A stretch of DNA of 64,000 nt from Candidatus Kuenenia stuttgartensis. GTDB taxonomy: Bacteria; Planctomycetota; Planctomycetia; Pirellulales; UBA1268. The DNA lies in contig CAMBSN010000003.1 in NCBI GenBank assembly GCA_945870505.1, positions 1-64,000 on the forward strand, given 5' to 3'. Position 1 is the stretch's first letter; the number at the start of each line of letters is the position of its first letter. The notes below the pieces were generated by a model, which saw only the letters and a program-made list of their open reading frames with translations, did not search any database and was not told where the DNA came from. Position numbers and translations under genes: made by a program. Shown in pieces: positions 36,790 to 50,322 of this stretch.

Positions 36790-38130
36790 GTGAGATTCCC
36801 GCGGTTTTTCGGCAAGAAGCGCGGCCATCGCCGGACCGGCTCTCAGGCCTGGGCCTCGCTCGGTGACGCTGCGTTCCATGCAGCCCTGCTCATCGCGGGG
36901 ATTGTTTTCGCAGGCCTGCTCCTCTCCGGCGTGGCGGTTCCGGAGTGGCGAATCAACCAGCACTTCCTGGCGACCGACTGCACGGTTCTGGGCAAGGGCC
37001 TTGTGCGACGGACTATCGTCGCTACCGACCGAAGTAGTTCCTTTACATGGCAACCGTGCCTCCGCGTCCGCTACGAGGTGGCCGGCCGTTCGACGGAGTC
37101 GTGGAGCACTCCCTCCCGTAGCACCACCGCGAGCGACCGGACGCGGGCGGTCGCCGCGCTGTCGGCCTGGAAGTTGGGCGACACCGTCCCGGGATGGTAC
37201 GACCCCACGGCTCCCGCCACGGTCGTCCTGGAGCGGGGCTACAACTGGTGGATGTGGCTCCTCACGCTGCTGCTGCCCGGTGCGCTGGTCTCATTTGGCG
37301 GAATGGGCCTGGCCCGCGCGATCCGGCGATGGGGACGGTCGCAGGAGCGGTGCGCTGTGCCCTCCCGATTCTCCGATCTCCTCGATCCGCTCGCCGCCGG
37401 CCCGCGACAGGCGGCCGAGCATCCGGGGGTTCCGGCCTGCGATGACCTGGTCAACTCGCCGGGCACCGTTCTCGCCTACCGGCTCCCGATCGAGAGCGCA
37501 GACAACTGGACGCTCCTCGGCTTCGGACTATTCACCTTCCTCTGGAACTCGGTGCTGGCGGTCCTGGGCGTCGGGGCCGTCATCGACCTCCTCCGTGGAA
37601 AGATCGACTGGCTCCTTCTCACGCTGCTCGTTCCGTTCGCCGCCGTCGGCGTCGCCAGCCTGGTCCTGTTTATCAGGCGGGGGCTGCTCGCGACGGCCGT
37701 GGGACCGACACAGCTTGAGATCTCAGCCCAGCCGCTCCGCCCGGGTGGCAGGTACGAGGTGCTGCTTGCTCAGGGAGGGTCGGGAACGCTCGATTCGCTG
37801 CGGCTGGCGTTGACCCTCGAGGAGCAGGCCACCTTCACGCAAGGCACCGACACCCGCACCGAGCGGATGACCGTCTGGGCCCACGATATTCGGACCTGGG
37901 TCGACCTTCAGCTCACGCCCGGCGCACGGTTCGAGGCCCGAGAGGCATTCACGCTCCCGGCCGGTGCGATGCACTCGTTCGCGTCCGAGCACAACGCGGT
38001 CCGGTGGAGCATTGCCGTGCATGGCCAGCCCGCGGGCTGGCCGGGTTTTGTCCGCACGTTCCCGCTCGTTATCTTTCCGGCCGAGCCGGCGATCGACAAC
38101 GCTGGCCTGCGGCGGGAGGCTTTCCCATGA
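36790..38130 (+). CDS. DUF3592-like membrane protein
   Basis: Extracytoplasmic domain RVRYEVAGRSTESW...LGDTVPGWYDPTAPATVVLERGYNWWMWLLTLLLPGALVSFGG; further TM pairs and C-terminal beta-rich region. Confidence 0.65.
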   Translation: MRFPRFFGKKRGHRRTGSQAWASLGDAAFHAALLIAGIVFAGLLLSGVAVPEWRINQHFLATDCTVLGKGLVRRTIVATDRSSSFTWQPCLRVRYEVAGRSTESWSTPSRSTTASDRTRAVAALSAWKLGDTVPGWYDPTAPATVVLERGYNWWMWLLTLLLPGALVSFGGMGLARAIRRWGRSQERCAVPSRFSDLLDPLAAGPRQAAEHPGVPACDDLVNSPGTVLAYRLPIESADNWTLLGFGLFTFLWNSVLAVLGVGAVIDLLRGKIDWLLLTLLVPFAAVGVASLVLFIRRGLLATAVGPTQLEISAQPLRPGGRYEVLLAQGGSGTLDSLRLALTLEEQATFTQGTDTRTERMTVWAHDIRTWVDLQLTPGARFEAREAFTLPAGAMHSFASEHNAVRWSIAVHGQPAGWPGFVRTFPLVIFPAEPAIDNAGLRREAFP

Positions 38131-38555
38131 GCACTGCCACCGAGGGACTCCGCCCCACACCTCGCGTGATCGCACTGTTCTCACACGGCGACCGCCACTA
38201 CCAGCCTCTGGATCCGGTCGAAATACGCTACGAGGTCGAGGGCCTCGACGACGAGCCACCACGAGCCGTCGAGCATTCTGTGCTCTGGTTTACCGAGGGT
38301 AAGGGAGAGGAGGATCTCGGCGTGCACTTCTTCGAGCGGCTTGTCGCACCCGAACGCCTGCCGCCGACCGCCCCAATGGGCCAGTTCTCCTGCCGCCTGC
38401 CCCGCAGCCCGCTCTCCTACGAGGGAGTGGTCGTGAAGATCCGCTGGTGCGTTCGCGTTCGCTTCTTTTTCGAGAGCGGCCGAGACTATGTCTCGGAGCA
38501 CGAGTTCACCGTCGGCCTGCTCCCGCCAGCCCGCCCACTGATGGCCATGCCATGA
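38127..38555 (+). CDS. Small beta-rich protein, possibly arrestin-like fold
   Basis: ATGA overlap with upstream gene; SPLSYEGVVVKIRWCVRVRFFFESGRDYVSEHEFTVG. Confidence 0.6.
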   Translation: MSTATEGLRPTPRVIALFSHGDRHYQPLDPVEIRYEVEGLDDEPPRAVEHSVLWFTEGKGEEDLGVHFFERLVAPERLPPTAPMGQFSCRLPRSPLSYEGVVVKIRWCVRVRFFFESGRDYVSEHEFTVGLLPPARPLMAMP

Positions 38556-39178
38556 CGCCCGCTTCAGTTGGTGACGACGCAGTGCGAACCGCGTCCAGAC
38601 TGACCTCTGCGAATCCATTCTCGACCCGCTACACGAGACCGGGGGCCGTGCCTCCTCTTGATGCGAGCGGCCGACCACTCGATATCGGCCCACTGCTCGA
38701 CCGCGTCGTTTGCGGCTGCTGGGCGGTCGAGGGGCCACATGGCCGCGGCAAAACCACCCTGGTGCGAGCCCTGCTCGCCACGGCTGCGTCTGCCGGACGC
38801 ACCACGTCGTTTTCGCAGGTGCGGTCATGGGCCGATGCCTGGCCCACGCTGAAGTCCGTTTCGAGGGCCGGACCGGGCCACATCGTTGCCGTGGACGGCT
38901 GGGAACAGCTCCCCTGGGGCGTCGGCCTGGTGATCGTCGCCGTGGCACGCTGGCGGCGGACGGCCGTGATCGCCACGTCGCACGGACCGATCGGCCTTCC
39001 GGTACTCGCCCGCCGCGAGTCGTCACCGGCGCTGGTCGCCGCGATCATCGAGCGCCTGCCCGATCACCACGGCACGATCTCGGCCGCCGATGTTGAGCAG
39101 GCTTTTCGATACCATCGGGGAAACGTTCGCGATGCCCTGGCGAGCCTGTATGACCGCTTCGAGGAGCGGCGGCCCTGA
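38552..39178 (+). CDS. P-loop ATPase (AAA+-like)
   Basis: ATGA overlap with upstream gene; Walker A EGPHGRGKTTLVRALL, Walker B GHIVAVDGWEQL, RHRGNVRDAL-like C-terminus. Confidence 0.68.
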   Translation: MTPASVGDDAVRTASRLTSANPFSTRYTRPGAVPPLDASGRPLDIGPLLDRVVCGCWAVEGPHGRGKTTLVRALLATAASAGRTTSFSQVRSWADAWPTLKSVSRAGPGHIVAVDGWEQLPWGVGLVIVAVARWRRTAVIATSHGPIGLPVLARRESSPALVAAIIERLPDHHGTISAADVEQAFRYHRGNVRDALASLYDRFEERRP

Positions 39179-39371
39179 CGCATGGCCGCCGCGAGCGGGC
39201 CGAATATGGGGATCATGACGGAAGCGACGGTTGTGCGACGCCACCGAGCGAAATTCACGATGCGTCCACTGGTTTTTCGTCATGTCGCGACAGCCGCGCA
39301 ACCTACGCTTGCGTGTTGCCGTCGGTTCTGCGGGCATTTTCCCACAGCGGCGGCCAGCGGAGGAACGTGTG

Positions 39372-40547
39372 ATGACGATGCGTCGGATGTCCGTGGCCCT
39401 CGTGGCTGCAGTCGGCTTTCAGGTCATGGGCGGCCTTGATGCCCGGGCCCAATGCTGCTTCAACGACCTCTTTGCGGGCTGTGGTGCGTGCTTCAAGAAG
39501 CCGCCCGTCTACGCGGTAGCCCCCGTGGCCGCGCCGATGGTCGCGCCGGTGGTCGCACCCATCGCCGCCCCGATCGCGGCGCCACCGCCCCCCGTGATGG
39601 TTCCCGTCCAGCAGACGAGCTACGTGCCCGAGACCACCTACCGCACGCAGTACCAAAACGTGGCGGTCACCACGTACAAACCGTCCTGCGAGGTCGATCC
39701 CTGCACCGGCTGCTCCCGGGAGTGCATGCAACCCGTCACGCAGTACGTCCAGCAGGCTGTGAATGTGCCCGTGACGCAGTATCGGGCCGTCACCACGACC
39801 AAATATGTGCAGATGCAGCCGGGCTACGCTGGCGGCTATCCGGCGGCCCAGCCTGGCATGGCTGCCCCTGGCATGGCTGCCCCTGGCATGGCTGCCCCTG
39901 GCATGGCTGCCCCAGCCCCAGCCGTCAGCCCGTTCACTGCTCCGGTCCAGACAACGCCGCAGGGCTGGGGCGCCGCCGGCGCCGATATCCCGCAGCAACT
40001 GGTCCCCGGCTCGGCGCCGCCGGCTTCTGTGCCGCAGACCTATCAGCAGCCGATCACGCCCCAGACCGGGTATGCGATTCCCGTGGCACCGCAGGCCGGG
40101 ATCCAGCCGCAGCCGACGCAGCCGCAGCCCCTCTCGCCAACTCCGTCGATGGCGCCGGCACCGTCGCTGAAGCCCATTCCGGAACTGCCGAAAACAGCAG
40201 CGACCCCCGCGGCACCGGCGGTGGGCACTACCGCTCCAGCCGTCTCACCTTTTGCGACTCCGGCCCCCACCGGTACCACCACCGTTCCACCGCCGTCGGC
40301 GGGCATGAATGGTTTTAACTTCCCGGGTGCGGCCTCTCCGGCCGCCGGCGCGGCTCCCTCGACAGCACCGCTCGGGATGCCGGTCCTTCCCGGCCAGGGG
40401 CCGAAGGCTTCAACAAACGCCTTTCCGCGCCTCCTCGAGCCGACGAGCCACACCACATCGTGGCAGCCAGCCATGCTCGATCCGCTTCCCGGTGGGCGGC
40501 GTCCCGGCTATCCAACCGCCGCCCTACCGGCTCGACTCCAGCAGTGA
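39372..40547 (+). CDS. Secreted Pro/Ala/Gln-rich surface protein
   Basis: Signal-like MTMRRMSVALVAAVGFQVMGGLDARAQ; YVPETTYRTQYQNVAVTTYKPSCEVDPC...VPVTQYRAVTTTKYVQMQ; Pro/Ala-rich remainder. Confidence 0.7.
   Translation: MTMRRMSVALVAAVGFQVMGGLDARAQCCFNDLFAGCGACFKKPPVYAVAPVAAPMVAPVVAPIAAPIAAPPPPVMVPVQQTSYVPETTYRTQYQNVAVTTYKPSCEVDPCTGCSRECMQPVTQYVQQAVNVPVTQYRAVTTTKYVQMQPGYAGGYPAAQPGMAAPGMAAPGMAAPGMAAPAPAVSPFTAPVQTTPQGWGAAGADIPQQLVPGSAPPASVPQTYQQPITPQTGYAIPVAPQAGIQPQPTQPQPLSPTPSMAPAPSLKPIPELPKTAATPAAPAVGTTAPAVSPFATPAPTGTTTVPPPSAGMNGFNFPGAASPAAGAAPSTAPLGMPVLPGQGPKASTNAFPRLLEPTSHTTSWQPAMLDPLPGGRRPGYPTAALPARLQQ
39853..39912 (+). repeat. 15-bp tandem repeat ggcatggctgcccct (GMAAP) x4
   Basis: Direct reading: GMAAPGMAAPGMAAPGMAAP. 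Confidence 0.92.
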
Positions 40548-40648
40548 CCGTGAGCAGCGGCGGCTCCACCGCTTGTCGCCGCACGCCATTCCGCTGACAC
40601 TTCCGGTGGTCGGGATCCATCCCTCGACCCCTGGAGCGACGCGGCACC

Positions 40649-42418
40649 GTGACGAACTCCGAAATCGCTTCCGTCTTCGACCACGTCGCAGACCTGCTCG
40701 ACTATCAGGGCGGTAACGTGTTTCGGGTGCGGGCCTATCGCAATGCCGCCCACACCATCGGCGGGCTAGTCGAGCCGTTGGCGGCAGTTCGTGCCGACGC
40801 GAACCGGGCCCTGACCGACCTCGACGGCATCGGCGACGACCTCGCCGGCAAAATCGAGGAACTGCTCGACACCGGCAGGCTGCCCCTGCTCGAGGAACTG
40901 AAGGCTCAGGTGCCCGCGGCCGCCTTTGAACTGATGCGGGTGCCGGGGCTCGGCCCGAAGAAGGTGAAGCAACTCGTCGATGCCCTGGGGATCGACTCGC
41001 TCGAAGCACTTGAGCAGGCCTGCCGCGAGAAGCGGGTCGAGTCGGTGAAGGGCTTCGGGGCCAAAACGCAGGCGGCGATTCTGGACAACATTGCCTTCGC
41101 GAAGGATCCGGCCCATGCCCGGATGCTCTGGAACGACGCCGACTCCATCGTCCAGGACGTGCTCGGCTGGATGCGCCAGTGCCCGGAGGCTCGGCAGGTG
41201 GAGGGAGCGGGGAGTTGGCGGCGGGGGCGCGAAACCGTGGGCGACCTCGACGTGGTGGTCGACAGCTCGGCGACCGCCGCCGTGATGGACCACCTGGAGC
41301 GATGGCATGGCATGGCCGCGGTGCTGCAGCGCGGTGATACCAAGACGAGCATCCGCGGCCCGCAGGACATCCAGATCGACCTCCGCGTGGTGGCGGAGGA
41401 ATCGTTCGGAGCGGCGCTGCAGTACTTCACTGGCTCGAAGGAGCACAACGTGAAACTCCGATCGCGGGCCAGGGACCGCGGCCTGACGATCAACGAATAC
41501 GGCGTGCACAGGCTCAACGCCTCCGCCGACGGGCACCACACTCGCGGCGACACGCTGGCCGGTCGTACGGAGGCCGAGGTCTATGAGGCGGTGGGCCTCC
41601 CCTGGATCCCGCCCGAACTCCGCGAAGGGGGCAACGAGCTTGAGCGTGCCGAACGCCGTGGGCTGCCGACGCTCATTGAACTGGCCGACATCCGTGGCGA
41701 TCTCCACATGCACACAACTGCGACCGACGGCGAGGATACGCTCGCCGACATGGTGCGGGCCGCGATTGATCGCGGCCTCGAATACGTGGCGATCACCGAC
41801 CATGGCCAACGGGTGACCATGGCACGCGGGCTCGACCGCACGCGACTGCTGAGGCAGTGGGATGAGATTGACCGGCTCAACGAGTCGCTCGCCGCCGACA
41901 GCATGCCCCCGATCACGGTGCTCAAGGGGATCGAGGTCGACATGCTCGAGAAGGGTGGCCTTGACCTCCCGGACGAGATTCTCGCTCGGGCCGACTGGGT
42001 CGTCGCCAGCCTGCATTACGGCCAGCAGCAGCCCCGCGATCGGATCACGGCGCGAATCATCGAGGCGATCGAGAATCCGTTCGTCCGCGTGATCGGCCAT
42101 CCGACGGGGCGGCTGATCAACCGACGCCCCGCCTACGACGTCGACATCAACGCCGTGATCGAGGCGGCCGCCCGGACCGGCACCTTCCTCGAGATCAACG
42201 CCAACCCGTGGAGGCTCGACCTCGATGACAGGCATGCCGCGGCGGCGCGGAAGGCCGGCGTACCGCTCGTCATCTCAACCGACGCCCACTCGATCCGCGG
42301 CCTCGACGTCATGCGGTGCGGCATCCTTCAGGCCCGTCGTGCCGGCCTCGAAAAGGGTGACGTTGCCAACACGAGGTCGCTTGCCGACCTCCGCCGGCTG
42401 ATGGCGCAGAAGGGGTGA
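40649..42418 (+). CDS. polX: DNA polymerase/3'-5' exonuclease PolX with PHP domain
   Basis: HhH regions; GSWRRGRETVGDLDVVVDSS polymerase site; DLHMHTTATDGEDTLADMVRAAIDRGLEYVAITDHG PHP motif; GTG start. Confidence 0.93.
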   Translation: MTNSEIASVFDHVADLLDYQGGNVFRVRAYRNAAHTIGGLVEPLAAVRADANRALTDLDGIGDDLAGKIEELLDTGRLPLLEELKAQVPAAAFELMRVPGLGPKKVKQLVDALGIDSLEALEQACREKRVESVKGFGAKTQAAILDNIAFAKDPAHARMLWNDADSIVQDVLGWMRQCPEARQVEGAGSWRRGRETVGDLDVVVDSSATAAVMDHLERWHGMAAVLQRGDTKTSIRGPQDIQIDLRVVAEESFGAALQYFTGSKEHNVKLRSRARDRGLTINEYGVHRLNASADGHHTRGDTLAGRTEAEVYEAVGLPWIPPELREGGNELERAERRGLPTLIELADIRGDLHMHTTATDGEDTLADMVRAAIDRGLEYVAITDHGQRVTMARGLDRTRLLRQWDEIDRLNESLAADSMPPITVLKGIEVDMLEKGGLDLPDEILARADWVVASLHYGQQQPRDRITARIIEAIENPFVRVIGHPTGRLINRRPAYDVDINAVIEAAARTGTFLEINANPWRLDLDDRHAAAARKAGVPLVISTDAHSIRGLDVMRCGILQARRAGLEKGDVANTRSLADLRRLMAQKG

Positions 42419-42472
42419 TACGGATCACACGTGATCCTCGCGCTCGAGTTCGTGGCGAGTGAAAGCCGACCG

Positions 42473-42541
42473 GCCGTGAGGCCGCGGGCGAATAACGCTA
42501 GATCCGGCGTCTGTTGGTGGTTTACCCTTAGGCCTCACGGC
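42473..42541. repeat. Interrupted inverted repeat GCCGTGAGGCC...GGCCTCACGGC
   Basis: Perfect 11-bp arms 42473-42483 and 42531-42541, in the gap between polX and the convergent FGE gene. Confidence 0.75.
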
Positions 42542-42597
42542 GTGGGGCTTGGACAAACGGACTCGCAAGGCTCATGCGTAACCCGGATGAGAACCGC

Positions 42598-43743
42598 TCA
42601 CCGATCCGGCGGCTTCACGCAGCGGAAGCCGCAGTGGTTTGTCGCACTCGACACCTCCCCCTTGCCACGGGTGCCGACGATGTAGCGGGAACAGTACTGG
42701 TCACTGCACAGGAACGATCCACCCCGCTGGATCCGCTTCGCCTGCCCAGGCTCCGCCGGATCATGGCTGTCGGTCGGTCCGCGCGGGTTGAGCGCGACGC
42801 CCTCCGCGGCATCCCCGGCATACGTATCCGGGCGATACCAGTCGCTGCACCATTCCCAGACGTTCCCCGACATGTCGTGGAGTCCGTAGGCGTTGGCGGG
42901 GTAGCGGCCCACCGGTGCGATGCCCGGGAAACCATCGTCTGCGGTGTTCTCTCCCGGAAATCGCCCCTGCCAGATGTTGGCCATCCAGCGGCCGCCGGGC
43001 TTGAACTCGTTGCCCCACGGATAGGTCGCACCGGCAAGCCCCCCACGCGATGCACACTCCCATTCCGCCTCCGTGGGAAGCCGCTTGCCGGCCCACGCCG
43101 CGTAGGCTTCCGCGTCCTCGAAGGCAACGTGAACCACCGGTTGGTCGCCCTTGCCCTCGAGGTCGCTGTCGGGGCCCTCCGGATGCTTCCAGCAGGCGCT
43201 GGGGACATAGGCCCACCAGCGGAGGTGCGCTGTTCCGGTGGCATCCCTCAGCGGCACATCCGCGGCCGGCGGCGTGAACACGATCGATCCGGCGACGAGA
43301 TTCTCCGGCAGAGCGCCGGGGAAGTCCTCGGCCCGCGGTGGCCGCTCCGCCACGGTCACGTACCCGGTCGCCTTCACGAACTTTGCGAACTGATCGTTGG
43401 TGACCTCGTGCACGTCCATCCAGAAGCCATCCACCCCGACGCGATGCACCGGCCGGGCGTCGCGCATTGGATCAGTCCCACCGAACGGCACGCCACGGGG
43501 ATCGGAGCAGCCCATCGAGAACTCGCCGCCGGGCACCCAGACCATCCCTGGTGGTGACTGAGCCGACGCTTGACTCCCAGCAACGGTCGGCTGGAAGGGG
43601 CCTTGGGCCGTGGCGGTGTCGCGTCGCGGCCGGCCGGCCAGCCATACGCCCATGGCGAGGAGCAACGGCAGCAGCCAGATCGACCGTCCCCACGCTCCGC
43701 GATGCTTCGTCGGCTGCCGTTGTTTCACTCGTGCAGCAGTCAT
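42598..43743 (-). CDS. Formylglycine-generating enzyme (sulfatase-modifying factor) family protein
   Basis: MVWVPGGEFSMGCSDPRGVPFGGTDPMRDARPVHRV..., GLHDMSGNVWEWCSDWY, RGGSFLCSDQYCSRYIVGTRGKGEVSSATNHCGFRCV. Confidence 0.9.
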   Translation of the reverse strand: MTAARVKQRQPTKHRGAWGRSIWLLPLLLAMGVWLAGRPRRDTATAQGPFQPTVAGSQASAQSPPGMVWVPGGEFSMGCSDPRGVPFGGTDPMRDARPVHRVGVDGFWMDVHEVTNDQFAKFVKATGYVTVAERPPRAEDFPGALPENLVAGSIVFTPPAADVPLRDATGTAHLRWWAYVPSACWKHPEGPDSDLEGKGDQPVVHVAFEDAEAYAAWAGKRLPTEAEWECASRGGLAGATYPWGNEFKPGGRWMANIWQGRFPGENTADDGFPGIAPVGRYPANAYGLHDMSGNVWEWCSDWYRPDTYAGDAAEGVALNPRGPTDSHDPAEPGQAKRIQRGGSFLCSDQYCSRYIVGTRGKGEVSSATNHCGFRCVKPPDR

Positions 43744-44720
43744 GCCACCTTCCCTCGGAGGATTCGCTTGAGTTGCTGAGCGAGCGTTTCACGACGCGAG
43801 GCAGTCCACCAGCGGATGCAGTCACGACGGACCCGCTTCGCCGAGGCCGACTCCCGCCGGCTCGCGTCGAGGAGTGTCCGACGGGCGCGATCGTCCACTT
43901 GCCCCAGCGACCAGAGCCGGAGTCGCTCGGCAGCGGCCGCATGGTCGGTGACCTCGCCCAGCCGTGCCTGCAGTCGGCGGAGCGCACGAACGCAGGCAGT
44001 GACTTCCGCCGTCGGCGCCGCGGCGGTGAACAGTTCCAGCGAATACCGCAGCTTCTTCGTATGAACTCGCAGCCGGTGGATCCCGCGATCATCGTGGAGG
44101 GAATGGTCGAGGTGGGTGAGGAATCGCCTGACAAGCCGTCGCGACCGACGGCGGGCGAAGGAGACAACTGTCTCGGTCGTCGCCGCCGACTCGACAGCAA
44201 CGAGCAGCGCAGCGGCCTTGCCGTTCCAGTCGCGGGCTTGCAGGCTGGTGATCTCGTCCTCGAGGTCCCGTCGCGTCGGTGGCCGCTTCTTCGCCAGAAT
44301 CTCAGCCAGGTGCTTTCGGGCTACTCCACCGGCGGCGGATGACCGTGCCGCCGCTGCCGCCCGGCAACGCGTGGTGAGTACGTCGAGATCGCGGGCTTCT
44401 CCGGCCGCGCGGCGGATCCGGCGGAGCGACTTCTTAAACCAGCAACGCTGCCGCCGTGGCACGAACGACCGAAAGGCAGTGATGGCGGCAGCCGCACGAC
44501 GGGCGGAAATCCGGAGCCGATGCACGGCCTCCGCCCGCGGTTTTCCGGTGGCGACGGCAGCGATCGCTCGCGCAACGGCTCCAAGCCGCTGTCGAAGGAG
44601 CCGGCTGGCGACGTCCACGGCCGATGCTGCATGCGCCGCTCGAACGGTTCGCGACGCCATCAGAGAATTCACGAGCGGGTTGCACGGAACGGGGGCCGGC
44701 GTTCCGGCCCTCAGCGTCAC
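43740..44720 (-). CDS. CHAD domain protein
   Basis: AVHRLRISARRAAAAITAFR, LRRIRRAAGEARDLDVL, IHRLRVHTKKLRYSLELF, LQARLGEVTDHAAAAERL. Confidence 0.88.
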   Translation of the reverse strand: MTLRAGTPAPVPCNPLVNSLMASRTVRAAHAASAVDVASRLLRQRLGAVARAIAAVATGKPRAEAVHRLRISARRAAAAITAFRSFVPRRQRCWFKKSLRRIRRAAGEARDLDVLTTRCRAAAAARSSAAGGVARKHLAEILAKKRPPTRRDLEDEITSLQARDWNGKAAALLVAVESAATTETVVSFARRRSRRLVRRFLTHLDHSLHDDRGIHRLRVHTKKLRYSLELFTAAAPTAEVTACVRALRRLQARLGEVTDHAAAAERLRLWSLGQVDDRARRTLLDASRRESASAKRVRRDCIRWWTASRRETLAQQLKRILRGKVA

Positions 44721-44768
44721 TGTACGGGCGGTGCAGCGTGCATTCCAGCATCCACCCGCTGGAGCGGC

Positions 44769-45650
44769 TCAGCGGGCACCGACGGTCTGCGGCCCCGGCT
44801 GGGTCGCAGCGGAATCTGCCGGTGGACGCTTCGATACGACCACGTCGGAAACGAAGATTGTGCCCGCGCCCATTGCTCCCTCGCCCGTCCAAAGACGGCC
44901 CTTGACCTTGATCTCATCGCCTGTCGAGACGAGGTCGAGGCGGGCCGCGTCGATCGTCGCGATGGCATCCGCGTCGAGTTGCAGCGTGATCCTCCGCAGC
45001 TTGCCAGCATCCACGCGGAGCCCGACGAGGTTCTTTTGGACGCTGACGACAGTCCCGACGATCGTCTCCATGCGCTTCGGGCGAACGGCATCAGGAATGA
45101 AGCCCGCGGGCGGCGTGACGATCTCGAAGCTGGAAACTGGCTCGACAGCATACCCCTTGCCATCGACTTCCGCGCGGAGCCTGACGACCATTCCTGTCGT
45201 CAGGATGGACGCCGGCGCCCGCCCGCCGATTTGAAACCGGGTCACTCCGGCCGGGTGGAACTGGGCGATGAGCGGTTCGGCATGGCCCCCCGTGGCATCC
45301 GATTCGTCAAAGGCGACCATGCCGCCGGCGGCCTGGCCCACCACCGCTCGGACAACCCCCTTGAACTCAGCCTCGGGCAGTCGATCGATGACGAGTTGGT
45401 TCTCGGCGACGGGCACGGTAATCGCCTTGTTCGAACCGCGACACGCCCCCAAGTTCCAAAGCCGCTCGTAGCTCTGCTGGAGCTTCGCCGACTTGTAGAA
45501 CGTCCCCCAGTGGATCGTGCCGTCCGCTGCGAGTGGTGGCGGCGAATCCTGCGCGTCCGCGTACGGGTTGTACGGGGCGACTTGCCCGGGAGCAGCCGCC
45601 GCCCACACGGCAATGACCAACAGGGGAAGGCAGCAGAATCCGCGTGTCAT
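44769..45650 (-). CDS. Hypothetical secreted protein
   Basis: Signal-like MTRGFCCLPLLVIAVWAAAAPGQ; 293 aa. Confidence 0.6.
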   Translation of the reverse strand: MTRGFCCLPLLVIAVWAAAAPGQVAPYNPYADAQDSPPPLAADGTIHWGTFYKSAKLQQSYERLWNLGACRGSNKAITVPVAENQLVIDRLPEAEFKGVVRAVVGQAAGGMVAFDESDATGGHAEPLIAQFHPAGVTRFQIGGRAPASILTTGMVVRLRAEVDGKGYAVEPVSSFEIVTPPAGFIPDAVRPKRMETIVGTVVSVQKNLVGLRVDAGKLRRITLQLDADAIATIDAARLDLVSTGDEIKVKGRLWTGEGAMGAGTIFVSDVVVSKRPPADSAATQPGPQTVGAR

Positions 45651-45832
45651 GGAGTTGTCCTTGCGGGCAGCGACGTCCGCCCTGCTCTGACACTACTTCG
45701 GCACGGAAGCGACCGCAAAAAGCCTGGCGGCCCGGTCATGACGGCCGCACCAGATATGACGACGGGCGTAGCCCGGCTTCCGCCGCAGGCCACGCCCGTA
45801 TGGTCAAAATCGGTCCGTCCCGTCAGCGTAGG

Positions 45833-50173
<4,341 letters not shown>

Positions 50174-50322
50174 GGGCGATTCTCCTGGGGCCTTTCGAGG
50201 CGACTGTTGATCAACCTTGTGCTGTCTTGCTGGAGGCTTGACTGTCGTGCGACTCCGGGAACCAAAGGCCCCAGAAGGCTTCTAAGCGGGCGAAGGCCAC
50301 GATGGCTTCCGCCCGCGCGAAC

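Noticed and set aside
39853-39912. GMAAP 15-bp repeat as a regulatory element
   Set aside because: In-frame coding microsatellite in a low-complexity secreted protein.
40766-42235. 489-aa minus-strand ORF
   Set aside because: Antisense shadow of polX.
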